Of a stretch of DNA of 64,000 nucleotides, positions 47,569 to 59,770 are shown piece after piece; position 1 is the stretch's first letter, and each line of letters starts with the position of its first letter. The DNA is taken from contig CM049311.1 of the NCBI GenBank assembly GCA_026874595.1, positions 66,780,453 through 66,844,452 on the forward strand. The letters run 5' to 3'. The notes beneath the pieces were generated by a model. It was not told the origin of the DNA, searched no databases, and saw only the letters and a program-made list of their open reading frames with translations. The stretch is from Sipunculus nudus. Taxonomy: Eukaryota > Annelida > Sipuncula > Golfingiida > Sipunculidae. The translations under genes were made by a program, and so were the position numbers.

Positions 47569-47740
47569 CTTCCGCCAGGAACAAATATGCTTTGTAGGAT
47601 AAAGTTTTATGAGACTTACTTATGACAACTTCACTAAAAAAGGTATAAACATATTTTATTAACATTTTTGTTTGGGGTAAGAGTAACATCATTGAATGAA
47701 ACTATTAATAAGATATAAGAGGTAACCTGGATCAACATAG
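47569..47740 (+). repeat. CCTCCGCCA-family interspersed repeat, decayed fragment
   Basis: Begins ACTTCCGCCAGGAACAAATA and ends near GAGGTAACCTGGATCAAC. The middle is strongly diverged. Confidence 0.4.
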
Positions 47741-48799
47741 CATGTTTCTTGGAATATTCGTCATTATCAGATAAGGCAATACTTTTTTGTCCAAGGAGAG
47801 GGAGAGACCGTCGTCATTAAATATAGTGCTAGGAGAAAAGTACAGATTTCCGAACAAGGAGAAAGTCTGACCTGCTCGCATGCAACGTTGTGACCTGTTT
47901 TTGCAACTTGCACGTGTTCTGGCAATCTGAGCTGTCCCGTGATGCAAGCATCAAATTGGTGAAATTTGAACCATTACTCGCATATAATTAATATAGTTCC
48001 TGGGTTTGCGGACCACACACACCAAAGTTTAACCAAGATCTTAACATCATTTCATCACTTATGATCCTGCTTATTGTCAGAGGAGTGTCATTTATATACA
48101 GTTTTACAAATTGATACATTAAAAGAATAAAAAGGCAAGATATGTTCAATGTAGTCAGGCACACCATATTCGGCATTGCACAGTGCACGTCCTCATAATG
48201 AAATTGGCCCAAAGATAACACAATATACTACAAATGTTTTACAAGTTATTGCACTTTTCAATTATTAATCCACAGACAAAATATAAAACTTAGGACCCTA
48301 AAAGAAGGTTACGAGAAAACATTCTGTTACGCAACCGAATTATACGCCTAACTGAAAAAAAGTAAACTGGCTCTCATTACAATTAAAAAAAAAAAATATT
48401 TACTCATTCTTAGAAAATAAGGTGATACGTCTCCTTCTGCGAGCAAAAGTGGGAATGTGTCGCTCGGGAATATGTTGCTTGGTCATCATATATTTGTACC
48501 AACAACAGCATGCAAATTAATACAAAGAGGGATAAGAGGACATCAACCTATAGCAGTAAAACGATTAGCAGTAGATGCCATAATTATTTATTCTGTATGA
48601 CAATTAAAACTTGCAAACTTGCCTGAAAAGCGTGGTTGTTAAGTCTTCCTTCTTGAAGATAAAAACTTCACATTTCAGAAGGGTTAGCAAACAATGGGTT
48701 AGTGCTTATTCATTGAGAAGGTTAAGCATCAGGAACATAATTCATACACGTTATATACAAAGAGTACCATAAAATATAATTAATCTTATATGTGCATAT
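47741..48799. other. Non-coding spacer
   Basis: No supported feature; 71-77-codon minus frames have no motif. Confidence 0.5.
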
Positions 48800-49275
48800 G
48801 GCCATATAGACAAAACTGTTTTCAGGATTGTCAAGAATTAATGTATTCAGAAATGTCTACATCGTCATGTAAAAAACATCAAATGGAGACAGTTTGAAGA
48901 AAAAAAGGCCTTGAAATTCCACAATTCTTTCACGATTTTTTAAATATTCTAATTGATCGCTTAATCAGATAATATATTACATTTACATGATTATTTGTAT
49001 GGGACAATTTTTCAGACTATTTTCAAATACAATACTGTATACTTGAAGTGAATATGTCAAATATTATAAGCGAGCTATAAGCATTTTACATAGCCGAACC
49101 CCCTTGCCAGGCAGAGGGTGTCAGTACTTACGAAGAGGTTGTGTCTATATATGGCCTAAGGGGGTAGTGTATCCCAAAATGATCAATGAAAACATCATAA
49201 TTCATAATTTAGACACACTTTGGTATGTAAAATACTATTTCATAAAATCCCATAGGGGGTGCACGGTGAACATTC
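48800..49275 (+). repeat. Dispersed repeat family R2, direct copy 1
   Basis: Shares with 49540-50015, in order: a GTCAA(G/A)-AATTAAT block, AAATGTC-ACATC-TCA, an ATTCTTTCA(C/G)G block, TGAAGTGAATATGTCAAATA, AAGCGAGCTATAAGCATTT and ATAAAATCCCATAGGGGGTG. No coding frame. Confidence 0.65.
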
Positions 49276-49539
49276 CCTATATATGATTATTTTTGTATGA
49301 TTATTGTGTTCAAAATGGCTAAAGGAACGGCTTTTTTATTGTTAAAGCAAATAAACACCTTCAGGTTCAGAAAAATAACTATCCATTGTATTAGAGAAGC
49401 ATCACAGTGAAATTCAAGTACGTCTGGAAGGAGACATGGGACACCACATTCCTTTATATACAAAACGTACTAAATAAGTTAAACAGCAGGACATTCATTG
49501 CATGTGTATATCGTCAAATATTTATAATTTTATCCAAAT
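49276..49539. other. Spacer between R2 copies
   Basis: Weak similarity to the sequence left of 48800 may extend the repeat unit, but I cannot support the boundary. Confidence 0.35.
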
Positions 49540-50015
49540 GATTTATAGGCGTGTCAAAAAAGAATTAATAAATTAAATAATTCAATTTCAAAAATGTCAA
49601 CATCATCACAAAAATACTTCTGCTGGAAAAAAATATAAAAAATTATCGTTAAATTCAATATTCTTTCAGGAGATTTTAGTAGTATCGTAATTTATTGATT
49701 ATTCCACAAAATCTTGAAATATATTTTTATGATTATTTTTATCATTGACGTTTCCCGACTTAATACAAATACAATACAGTTTATTTGAAGTCAATATGTC
49801 ATATATTAAGCGAGCTGAAAGCATTTATGCATACCTCTACCGCTTTATCAAAGCGACCTTGCGTTTCGTGCGCAATGATCGACGCTGTTGTCTTTAAATG
49901 GCCAAAAAAGGTTATGTTATCCAAAAATAATTAATGTTAACATCTTAATTCTTTAATTGGACATACTTTGGATCTAAAAATACCTATGTCATAAAATCCC
50001 AGCGGGATGCATGGT
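49540..50015 (+). repeat. Dispersed repeat family R2, direct copy 2
   Basis: Contains TTTGAAGTCAATATGTCATA, AAGCGAGCTGAAAGCATTT and ATAAAATCCCAGCGGGATGC. Offset from direct copy 1 is about 740 bp. Confidence 0.65.
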
Positions 50016-51387
50016 GGTTCTTCCTCGCCCATGGGCTACTAGCAGTTGCGTTTGTTTTTTTTTTTTTTTGTTTTTTTTTTATTATTACTATACTTGCCTC
50101 TAGTCTTGTCAATTACAGACAAAGACGTCCGTATACAAGCTCGACCTCACCACCTGTACGGGTTGTGTCTGCCATACACTGTACCCGGTCGCGGGGATGT
50201 CGTATCCGGTACACGTGCTTGTTTTTCTATCAATTCTGTCATCCAAAGGTTGACACATACTTCTGTTCATTTTGCTTTGTGAAGTGGGTATGACATTTTG
50301 TTAAACGTTCTGCCAACAGAAATTCAGTATCCTGATTCACAGACAGCCCTACAAAAGGACTGCCTTTTGGTGAACGGATGGAAATAAATTTGACAGCACA
50401 AAACAAGACTAAGTGAAAATGCAGTTTGTCAGCTTCTCCAAAGACACAATGATACTATGGCTCTGCAGCATATCTAACCCCGAGATAAACAGAAAGAGAG
50501 GTATACCTATTTTCTAAAACTTGAACCTTTTTATCACTAATAAGAATCTGTCACTATGAGTTTCTTTCATTAAAAATCAGCGGCATACAATAAACTTTGA
50601 ATTAAGTATGAAACATCCTTTTGTAGAGAAAAGCCATTGTTAAGTTATTACACTTTTTAGAAACTAGTTTTGAATAAAACAATTTTCAGTTGTTTTTATC
50701 TTCATTTCACTCTAAGATTATGTATGTTAAAAAAATTTACAGGATTTCTATAAATTCCGTATACTTTAACCAAAGAACTGCATACTCGTTACTTTTAAAA
50801 GCTGCCAATAAAAGTTCGTGTACGTCACTTGTTGTGAATCTCATTAAATTTTTATTTGTATTGATTATTTTTATTATACATTGATTAATTGATCATTAAT
50901 ATATCGATATAAATATAATAAAAATAATTGTTTCCTTAAGAATAATTAAAAAATAAATTTGATTAAATTTTTAATTAAAATAAAATTTAAACCTCAAATT
51001 TGGTAAGAAACTTAGCCCGTTGTAGAAAATCATATATTTGCTTATCAAGTTTCATTACGATATCCCACAGAGCAGAATTGGTTGATCTTAAAGACCAAAG
51101 TTATTTCAGTTAATATGGTTCCGATATCATAATTATGTGCCACTTTGCTGATATCGATCCCGTGATATTGACCCTGTCTGTGCAGTTGTAAGTAGAAGCA
51201 GTGCAGCTGTAGTTTTGGATTTGTGCTGAATTTCATGCTTCGTTCCCGTCAACTGAAACCCCCCTTTATCTTCATAAGTAAAAATATGAATTTTATCGAC
51301 CAGTCTTTGAAAGGCTATACACCATGTAATTAGGGTAAAATGTCGTGTTACATTTCTCTTATAATTATTTATATATTATTTATTTTG

Positions 51388-51390
<3 letters not shown>
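50016..51390. other. Non-coding stretch
   Basis: A poly-T-rich segment lies at 50050-50080 and very AT-rich DNA at 50880-51000. No gene supported; the 78-codon frame at 50046-50282 starts in the T-run and has no motif beyond the resulting Phe/Leu stretch. Confidence 0.45.

Positions 51391-51439
<49 letters not shown>
51391..51439. repeat. (TA)n microsatellite at the edge of family R3
   Basis: TA run of about 49 bp ending exactly where the first R3 copy begins. Confidence 0.97.
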
Positions 51440-51442
<3 letters not shown>

Positions 51443-53000
51443 CTGCACGTGTGGAAAATCCACGGCTCTATCTGATGCATATTTTGAAATGAGCTGAGAG
51501 GAACTAAACGACGCATATTTTAATCCTAGGGTATTTGCAGGAACTTTTTGTCATGTGTTTCATTTATTTAATATAAAGATAACTTCTGCTAGAATTCTCC
51601 AGGAACACCTTCCACCAAAATATCAACAACAAAAAATTATTCTATTCCAGAAATCTCACAAAAATAAATTTTGGAAAGAGACGTGAGGCATATACAGGGT
51701 GTACGCATTTTTAAGTGAAAAGATTTTTTTTTCGATAAACAACAATGTCCGACAGCTTCATTGCTTGGGAAATATCGTAGATATAACGATTGTATGAAGA
51801 AGCATTCTACTGTGAAATTATATGAAAGATGGTTTGTATTAGTTGAAGCTCAGGCGATGTTTATTCAGTGTTATCAGTCTAAGGCATGTTAACAGACACA
51901 TGCATTATTTGTGTACACATGCGTATATCGTTGAAGTCTGTTGTACGTGAAACGTATAGCTGCCAATGTGAAAAAGATGGGCCCAGAAAAATATATTCTA
52001 ACAGTATTGAATTTTTGGTTTAAGTGCTGTAAATTGTTATGGATAAGCAAGTCTGATGCAAAATTAACAACTCTCCCAGATTAAAAGAAAGCAGGTTGAT
52101 ATATTTCGATGAAAGCTTTTAGCAAAAAAAACCCACTTCAGCCTTGTTTGTTGCATTGTCTTTCAGCAAATTAACGCAAAATGTAATATACAAATTTTGC
52201 TGAAAATGTTTTAGAGGGGTAGAGTAAAACTGCATCCGTATTTCTTTACATTTTTAGAGGTAATCGGTATCACCATAATATATTTTTTCTAAGTGCCATA
52301 ATCACAATTCCACAAAGGAATAATTATAAGGGGCTATTCTTTTGTCCCCGAGTACGCAATTCGTATGCAGTTATTCTGCCACTCGCCTGGTGAACCCGTG
52401 TTTCTGAAACATGACAATGTTTTACATGAAACGTGCACGTATGAACGAACGACTGATTAGTATAATCTGGCGGGGGTTTCAAAGTCCCCAAGAGATTGAG
52501 GACCCTTAGAAGTGTGTGCAACCCCCCCCCCCCCCCCCCGGGGCTTCCTTTTGAAAAAAAAAAAACTTTTTTTATATTTTTTAATTTTTTTTTTTTAAAC
52601 TTCATAAAACTCATGACTTGGCCGAACTTTTGAAAACATGGTTATCATAGAAAGATATTTTTGAATGTATAAAAATCAACATACTTGTAACCCATAAAAA
52701 AATTGTCAAACGGTAGTCACATCTTTGGACTCAGTGCCCAGTGTTGACCAAACTGAAAAAGCTCTCGCATTGAAAGCGGAGTCATGTGGTCTTTGGATTA
52801 AAAACCTTTACTTCCTTTTGAGAGAGAAAATTGCTTTAGAGGCGTTACAATGGATATGGGGGATCAATAGGGATTATAGTGGACCCGCTTTGCACGGAAA
52901 TGCCTTTTGGGCAGGACATGCGCTCTGGCCACGGTCTTAACAGGCCAGTGAAAATTCCCGAGGCGCCTCTTGAAAAAGCGTCACAGGCGTGGAGGACCTT
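51440..53000 (+). mobile_element. Decayed transposable element family R3, copy 1
   Basis: Begins TAGCTGCACGTGTGGAAAAT next to the short palindromic GTGGAAAATCCAC. It is colinear over about 1.5 kb with the copy at 53209. Shared landmarks include GAACTAAACGACGCATATTT, CGACAGCTTCATTGCTT, GTTTCTGAA(A/C)CATGACAATG, a poly-C tract (C19 at 52522-52540) and TTTACTTCCTTTTGA. Its middle (52195-52290) contains sequence related to the body of the CCTCCGCCA family. Open frames of 70-95 codons are broken differently in the copies, so no intact protein is encoded. Superfamily not identified. Confidence 0.7.
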
Positions 53001-53208
53001 GCAGCACAAAAGATATAGGGGCACCTAATGGGGAAATATTAAATTATTAATTATTCAGCTTAATAGGGCATAATCCCGCAAAACAAAACAAACTTGTTCT
53101 AGAAGAGCACACCACCGATACGTCTGCCGAATTTGGAGAGTCAAATCAGAACGGAAGCAGGTAAACCGTGGTCTAGAAAAAACCCAACTCCGTATTAATT
53201 ATATAGAC
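53001..53208. other. Spacer between R3 copies
   Basis: About 200 bp without a match in the other copies. Confidence 0.5.
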
Positions 53209-54619
53209 TAGCTGCTCCCGTGGAAAATCCACGGCTCTATCTGATGCATATGTTTGTAATGAGCTGATAGGAACTAAACGACGCATATTTTAATCCTAAG
53301 GTTTTTGCAGGAACTTTTGTCATGTTATGTTAACTTATATGTTATAAAGATTACTTTTGCTAGAATTCTCCAGGAACACCCTCCCCCAAAATATCAACAT
53401 AGAAAGAAAAATTATTCTATTAAAAAGATCACACACAAAATATTTTTTTTCCCGATAAACAACATAGGCCCGACAGCTTCATTGCTTCGAAAATATCGTA
53501 GATATAATGATTGTATACAGAATCATTCTTCCGTTAAATTATATGAAAGATGCTTGGTATTAGTTAAAGCTCAGGTGACATCGTGAGACACGATGTTTAT
53601 TCAGTGTAGTCAGTTGAGGGTATAGTCTAAGGCATGTTAACAGACCCATGCTTTATTTGTATACACATGCATATGTCATTAAAGTCTCTTAAACGTGAAA
53701 CGTATAGCTGCCAAAGTGAAAAAGATAGGCCCAGAAAAATATATTCCAACAGTATTAAATTTTTTGGTTTAAGTACTGTAAATTGTCATGGAATAAGCAG
53801 GTCTGATGCAAAATTGACAACTCTCCCAGATAAAAAGAAAGCAGGTTGATATATTTCGATGAAAGCATTTAGCAAAGAAACCACTTCAGCCTTGGTTCGT
53901 TGCATTGTCTTTCAGCAAATTAACGCAAAATATATTATACAGATTTTGCTGAAAACTTGTAGAGGGGTAGAGTAAAACTGCACCCGTAATCCATTACATT
54001 TTTGGAGGTAATCGGAATCACCATAATATATTTTTTTCTTAAGTGTCATAATCACAATTCGACAAAGGAATTATTATACGGGGTATTATTTTTCCCCGAG
54101 TTGAAGCCGCCCATTCGTATGCAGTTGTTCTGCCACTCGCCTGGTGAACCCGTGTTTCTGAACCATGACAATGTTTTCCATGAAACGTGCACGTATGAAG
54201 GAACGACTAGTTAGTAGATTCTGGCGTGGGTTTCAAAGTTCCCAAGAGAATGAGGACCCTTAGAACTGTGTGTAATAACCCCCTCCCCCGGGCTTCCTTT
54301 TGAGAAAAAAAAATTTCAAACAACCCACAAATCGACCGAACTATTAATACCTGGTTATACTGGAAAGATACTTCTGAATGTATAAAAATCAGCATACCTG
54401 TAAACCTATTAAACGGTGCTCGTGTAAAGGGTATCAGCTCTGTGTCCAATCAACGGAAAAAAATGCTCCCCATTAAAAGATTCATGTGGACATGTGTTCC
54501 GCTCTTGAATTTAAAATCTTTACTTCCTTTTGACAGAGTAAAATTCCTTAATTGGCGATATAATGGAAATGGGGTTCAGTGGGGATTACAGGTCGCCTCC
54601 TGAAAAAGCTTGACAGGCG
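53209..54619 (+). mobile_element. Decayed transposable element family R3, copy 2
   Basis: Begins TAGCTGCTCCCGTGGAAAAT; offset from copy 1 is about 1,770 bp. The poly-C position reads CCCCCTCCCCC (about 54280). The copy ends at CTTGACAGGCG, where copy 3 begins internally. The frames at 53305-53586 and 53634-53849 have no recognised domain and are interrupted in copy 1. Confidence 0.7.
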
Positions 54620-55185
54620 AAAAATGTTTTGCTGAACATTTGTAGAGGTTAAGGGGAAAGACATCAATAGTCCATTTCATTTTGGGGGTAATAAGAATCA
54701 TCACAATACATATTTTCTTATAAACCATTATGACAAAGGACCATTTCCCCGTGTGGCAGCCACCCATTCGTATTTATTTATTCTGCCACGCAAGGTGATT
54801 TCGTGTTACTGAAGCATGACAGTGTTCATACATGAAACGCATACACGTGAACACATGACTGATATTAAAGGAGATTCTGATAGGGGTCTGTACGCCTTGC
54901 ATGACTACAGATTCTAGTTTGATATCAATTTACAGATGTACTGGTGATATTTTTTCAAGTTTCACCGCCCCTACAGACAACGGATCTTAACAAATATATG
55001 TGACCCCCCCCCCCCCCCAGACACACATTCCCCAAGCCGAATGATAATTAAGTTGTGGGGCTTCTTTTTGGAAAAAAAACCTTCACAAACACATTACTTG
55101 GCCGAACTTTTGAAACCATGGTTATCATGGAAAGATGCACAATGGCCACGGTCTTAACAGGCCAGTGAAAATCCCTGAAGCATCA
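54620..55185 (+). mobile_element. Decayed transposable element family R3, copy 3 (3' part)
   Basis: Starts inside the element (TTTTGCTGAACATTTGTAGA). It repeats the blocks GGGGGTAAT-GAATCA, CCACCCATTCGTAT, TTCTGCCACGC, CATGAAACG, a poly-C tract (C15, 55004-55018) and GGCCACGGTCTTAACAGGCC. The last block is identical to one in copy 1 at about 52928, so the 3' end is confirmed by two copies. Confidence 0.6.
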
Positions 55186-57687
55186 CCAAATTTTGTGCAT
55201 TGTTGATCACATGACTGATATTTGAATTTGCAGTTTTTTTGGCGCCGTCTACATCAACCTGTCTTATTACCAACAGAAACCTCATAATTTTAGCCTCTTT
55301 CAGTTTAAAAATGGTTTATAATGAAACTGTCAAGCTGAATCATTTAATGTTTTACAAGAATTATCTTAGGGTAGGGTTCCTTCAATTGGCTTTCAACATC
55401 CTTATATATTTGGGCCCTATAGGCCGCATAAATACTGATTAAAAATTACCGAAGAAAACATGAGACTGGCCATTCCACGACTCAATACCATCTTCATGTC
55501 GATCAGCAATATTTTCAGTGCTGGTCTTGGCGAACCTGCCAATCACACAAAACGTTAGAGAGTTAACTTCTCTAAAAGGGGGGGGGAGGAAACATTCATG
55601 GATATATTCCAATATACTTTATTAATCTGTTGATGCATCGCATGCGGTATTATACACTTATCAAACATTTTTAAACACTTTGACTTGTTTATGTTTTGTA
55701 ACATGATAATGGTAAGTCTTTGTACAGAAAGGAGGAATGAAATCAGTTTCTGATAAAACTCTTTGATACAGCTTGTACGCCTCTCAATTCATAATAACCC
55801 TGTAATGTTGTAGGGTTGCACATCTACCATATTAAATGGAATTTGCTATACGTCAGGTTGTATGTCTCATTGATCCTGCCCTTGCAAGCTACGTGCATGC
55901 CACATTAATATCCGGCACCAAGGAACAGCCACAGGCCATGGATTAATCAGTACAGCCAGCGGGCAATTAAGCTACGTCTGATAGAAACTACACGAACTCT
56001 GGACTCACAGTAGCTCTGTATCACTCTACTATACAACTATAATTAAATGAGTCTTATACGCTCAACTGTGGCATTTGAATGTGTATCAAAAACTAAATTT
56101 AATGGCTTCGGCATTCTGCAAAACTATCTTAATTCTTAATATGGCTGTCAGTTTACGTTTCTCGCGTCTCTTAACTTAGCAAATTCCTGAAGGTTTGGAA
56201 CATTAACATCTTTAAAGGTGCAATTACTTAACTAATTTTAATTACATAAGTCGAGGCAGAAAACTATACCTAACAATCACTACGAACGAACAAGTTTTTA
56301 ACAAGTGTGTTTCATGGAAAATGAAAGGGCACATAATGTGAATTTTACACAATGGGATTGTGGGTACACATAGTGATTATGGGTAGCTTAATCAAGTGAG
56401 GTACACACAGGTAGGGTGGAAGGCATGGATCGAACCTGTCCTACACAGTGTCTGCAAACTCATAAATTCACTATATGTCATAATAATATTAGCATACTGT
56501 ATTTATCCTGGTATAGTTCCTCACAAATGATTGTGCTTGCAGCATATCCCTTTTAACATGACGGAGGATTAAAAGTCATATTATAGGTTTGTTTCTACGG
56601 GGAAATATTTTAAACACCACCCCAGGGGCCCCTGCTTCAAATATGTATATATTATATATTGATCAGACTGAAACTTTGTCAATAACGTAGGAAGACTTTA
56701 GGTTTCCGTGAATTATAAATTGTCTATTTTGACACAATGAATGGAAAATACCTTTTGTGTATATATATAAGCTTAAAACATTCGCTCAATATGAGTCAGT
56801 CACATTTTTTCTTTAATTTTACGTCTTTTAGATATTACCTTTATATTTAGCTGATAACCATGTGCATATAGATTATAATTAATGTTTGCATTCACATATG
56901 TAAATGTATTTGATGGACGAAAGTGAATTATGATGAAAGTGATGACGAAGTATAATTATGGTATAAGAAGCTGGGCCCTCTTCCTTTTACGTGCGTGTTA
57001 TATAATAGTCGTGTCCTTTTCCCTATAAGCAATTTAATTAAAAAATAAAAAAAAGCTCGTTATTTGTCCCACATATCCGGGTAATAATGATGTTTTAATC
57101 ATATAAAGATATTTATTGACTAAATATGAACTGTTGTCTTTGGTTATCCATATATAAGTTGTGAAAGAAGCTAGTAATTTCATGTAAAGATTATACATAT
57201 TAGATAGAACAAGGCATAATTCTAGACCCAAGATTTGCAATTTATTGTTTTGAGTGATTCATATTTTGAAGCCGTTTCTATTTAACCTATAAATACTCTA
57301 CTTAATTCAAAATTTAAATCGGTTCCAGGAAGTACTTCTATATTATTAGAAAGACCAAGACTTGCGTAAGGAGTGACGCTTTCGGAACTAAAAAACGCTC
57401 CTAAAAATGCGTTTCTTTCCGGAATTGAACCATCAAAATTGACATGTAGGGCAGTAAACTAATCTGGTAGCACCGGAAGTAGACTGTATGATTTAAGGGC
57501 TATTTTGGCCACATGGTTACAAAGCAGGGGATAACCATCGGAGCAATTGGCGATTGTTTGGGGATCTGGTATGAATAAGATGCATATCTTTGTTCTGATC
57601 CCGCTAAGCTAAGACTGGCTTCCCTGACACATACGTCTTGCGCGGACACGATAACGGTAAAAGAAGAAATGAACGGACATTACCAGC
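55186..57687. other. Non-coding stretch, nothing recognised
   Basis: AT-rich to balanced. A B-box-like GGTTCGATCC on the minus strand near 56430 has no tRNA fold around it. No gene supported. Confidence 0.45.
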
Positions 57688-58265
57688 CACGTGCGTGGGA
57701 TGACGGGAGATTAGTCTGATTAAGGCTGTCCAAAACAAGGCAGAAGGCATCGTGGTGTCAAACGCAAATATTCGGTTATCCTAATTGAATCAGCGATTTA
57801 AACTCGGGATTCACCGGAGCCGCCATGCGGGCACCCCCGGCATAAACACGTGCAAGACAGTTTTGTGGATGATCCATTATTGAATATTTGGTTCATCTGT
57901 CCTATTCTTCCATCTGTCTATCCGGCGCTTGAAGATGATTTACCCTGGACCTGTCTCATTCATTGGGTAAAAAAAACGAACAAGGCAGGGGCGGATTTAA
58001 TTATTTATTTACTGGCCCGCCAGTCCGTCTGTCCATCTGACTAGGTATGACCGGCGGTGAATGATAAAAATACCGTGATATTATTTCTGCCGCCGAGCAA
58101 AACGCGTGCAAGAGGGACAAGGGAGACATTTATCCACCCGTCTGCTGTCTATGCGTCTCTTCTCTTATAATCATGAAACACCCTCTTTATCGCCTGGTTA
58201 AACACGTGCACGAGAAAATGGCGGACAGCACGGAACGTTTCATCGTCGATAAAAAAACACGTGCA
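57688..58265 (+). promoter_or_regulatory. Cluster of CACGTG E-box words
   Basis: CACGTG occurs at 57688, 57847, 58203 and 58258. A CGCGTG variant lies at 58103 in the same context (AAACRCGTGCA). The three or four AAACACGTGCA words share flanks such as a following A/G-rich stretch and CATCTGTC-type words, suggesting an old tandem duplication rather than independent sites. The region is more GC-rich than the flanks. Binding of bHLH factors is possible but not shown. Confidence 0.3.
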
Positions 58266-59126
58266 GGGCAGAAGTAATAGAATCTTGGAAAACGGGTGTC
58301 GAGTTTATCCCCTGAGTAAATAGAGCACACGCCTACTTTTTAAAGTTTACACATTCCAAGCTTGAAATCCAAGAATATTTTAAATTATCACCTAGAAATA
58401 AATTGGCCAAAAATTAACTTGGAAAATTAACAATATCGTTGAAACACGTTTCAGTTGTTGCTTCGAAAAAATATCTTTAATACAATTATTTTGCTGTAAG
58501 ATATGTACTATCTGGAACTAGAGAAAACGTTATTATCTGCCTTGCATCATCGGGGGGGGGGGGGGGTGCTCCCTGTAGCAGCCCTATGTCCACAGACCTG
58601 AATAAATCATTATAAACTAGTAGGTATTAATATGTTTTTCTCTATGCCCTGTACTGTATGAAAAACTTCCGTCACAAATCAAAAACTGCGCATTCAAGCG
58701 TGTTTTCTTTAATATAATTATAGGATTTGCCAATTTATTGAATTATTTATTTCAATATATTACAACTGGTTAGCTCATTCAGCAAGTGCTGATTACCGTT
58801 GAGGTCCTGCTACAATTTAAAAGATGAGATACAACAAATACAAATAATATATCAGCACGAGTACAACATAAAGGTAGGTGACATAAGTGACAGTCCTGTT
58901 GCAGTTCCCCATAATTATTTAACTTAATTGAGTTCAATAAATATGGAAACAATCATTTATATCTAATGACTACATGGGAGATGGGATTATCCCCTCCCCG
59001 TGTACCTTTGTGCAGAATATCTGGCTTTTGTGTGCTCGGGGCAATTTAATTGAGATTTTATTGTTGTCTTCACATGCATGAAACTATCACAAAAAAAATT
59101 ACGGCATTTAGACTATTAGAAGAAAT
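58266..59126. other. Non-coding spacer with poly-G tract
   Basis: A G15 run lies at 58552-58566. A C-rich segment at 58991-59050 is related to one at 59708-59770 (see that entry). Confidence 0.5.
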
Positions 59127-59175
59127 ATATATATGTATATTATATATTTATATATAATATATAATATATATATAT

Positions 59176-59237
<62 letters not shown>

Positions 59238-59240
59238 ATT
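59127..59240. repeat. Complex (TA)n/(TATAT)n low-complexity tract
   Basis: More than 100 bp composed almost only of A and T, with palindromic TATATAATATATAATATATA-like words. Confidence 0.95.
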
Positions 59241-59707
59241 ACAAGTACAAAAAAAGGAAATAAAATTTCTCAAAATAGGGATTCACAATAAGTAGCAATG
59301 AAGGATGTTAGAATCTGATTAAAACTAATAAAACACCGCTAACTTACATTATTTGTTTTTATTCTCAATTAGTATTTTTGTGAGAAAATGACATTTCTGT
59401 ATCAAAATACTGATGACATATGCCAACTTATTACACACTGACAGAAAATATGTATATATAATTTACAATTTTTTTCCTGGCCAGAGTATTGTTTTCGTAT
59501 TTTTTTTTATTTATCACGTATTACCTGATAAATACTGCTATACTACTATTACTTCTACTTCAATAATAATAATTAAGATGTGCATATTTTATTACATTTT
59601 GGGTGTATATTCCGTTCACTTTCTTTCTCTTGGAAACATATTATTCTAGTATTGTCGCCCACGACGCACGATCCAACAATGGTCATACTGCAAGACAATT
59701 ACACCTT

Positions 59708-59770
59708 AGACCCCTCCCCCGTATATCTTTGGGCACAATATCTGCCTTTCGGGCGCCTCGGGCAGTTTTA
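59708..59770 (+). repeat. Short repeat shared with 58991-59050
   Basis: CCCCTCCCCCGTATATCTTTG, CACAATATCTGCCTTT and CTCGGGCAGTTTTAAT correspond to CCCCTCCCCGTGTACCTTTG, CAGAATATCTGGCTTT and CTCGGGGCAATTTAAT at 58991-59050. Two fragments of an unknown repeat family in direct orientation. Confidence 0.55.

Noticed and set aside
52725-52940. 71-codon frame in R3 copy 1 (begins MDSVPSVDQTEKALALKAES)
   Set aside because: The corresponding region of copy 2 is interrupted and no known domain is visible, so at most it is a remnant.
56405-56445. B-box-like GGTTCGATCC on the minus strand
   Set aside because: No tRNA fold and no second copy in the window to support a SINE.
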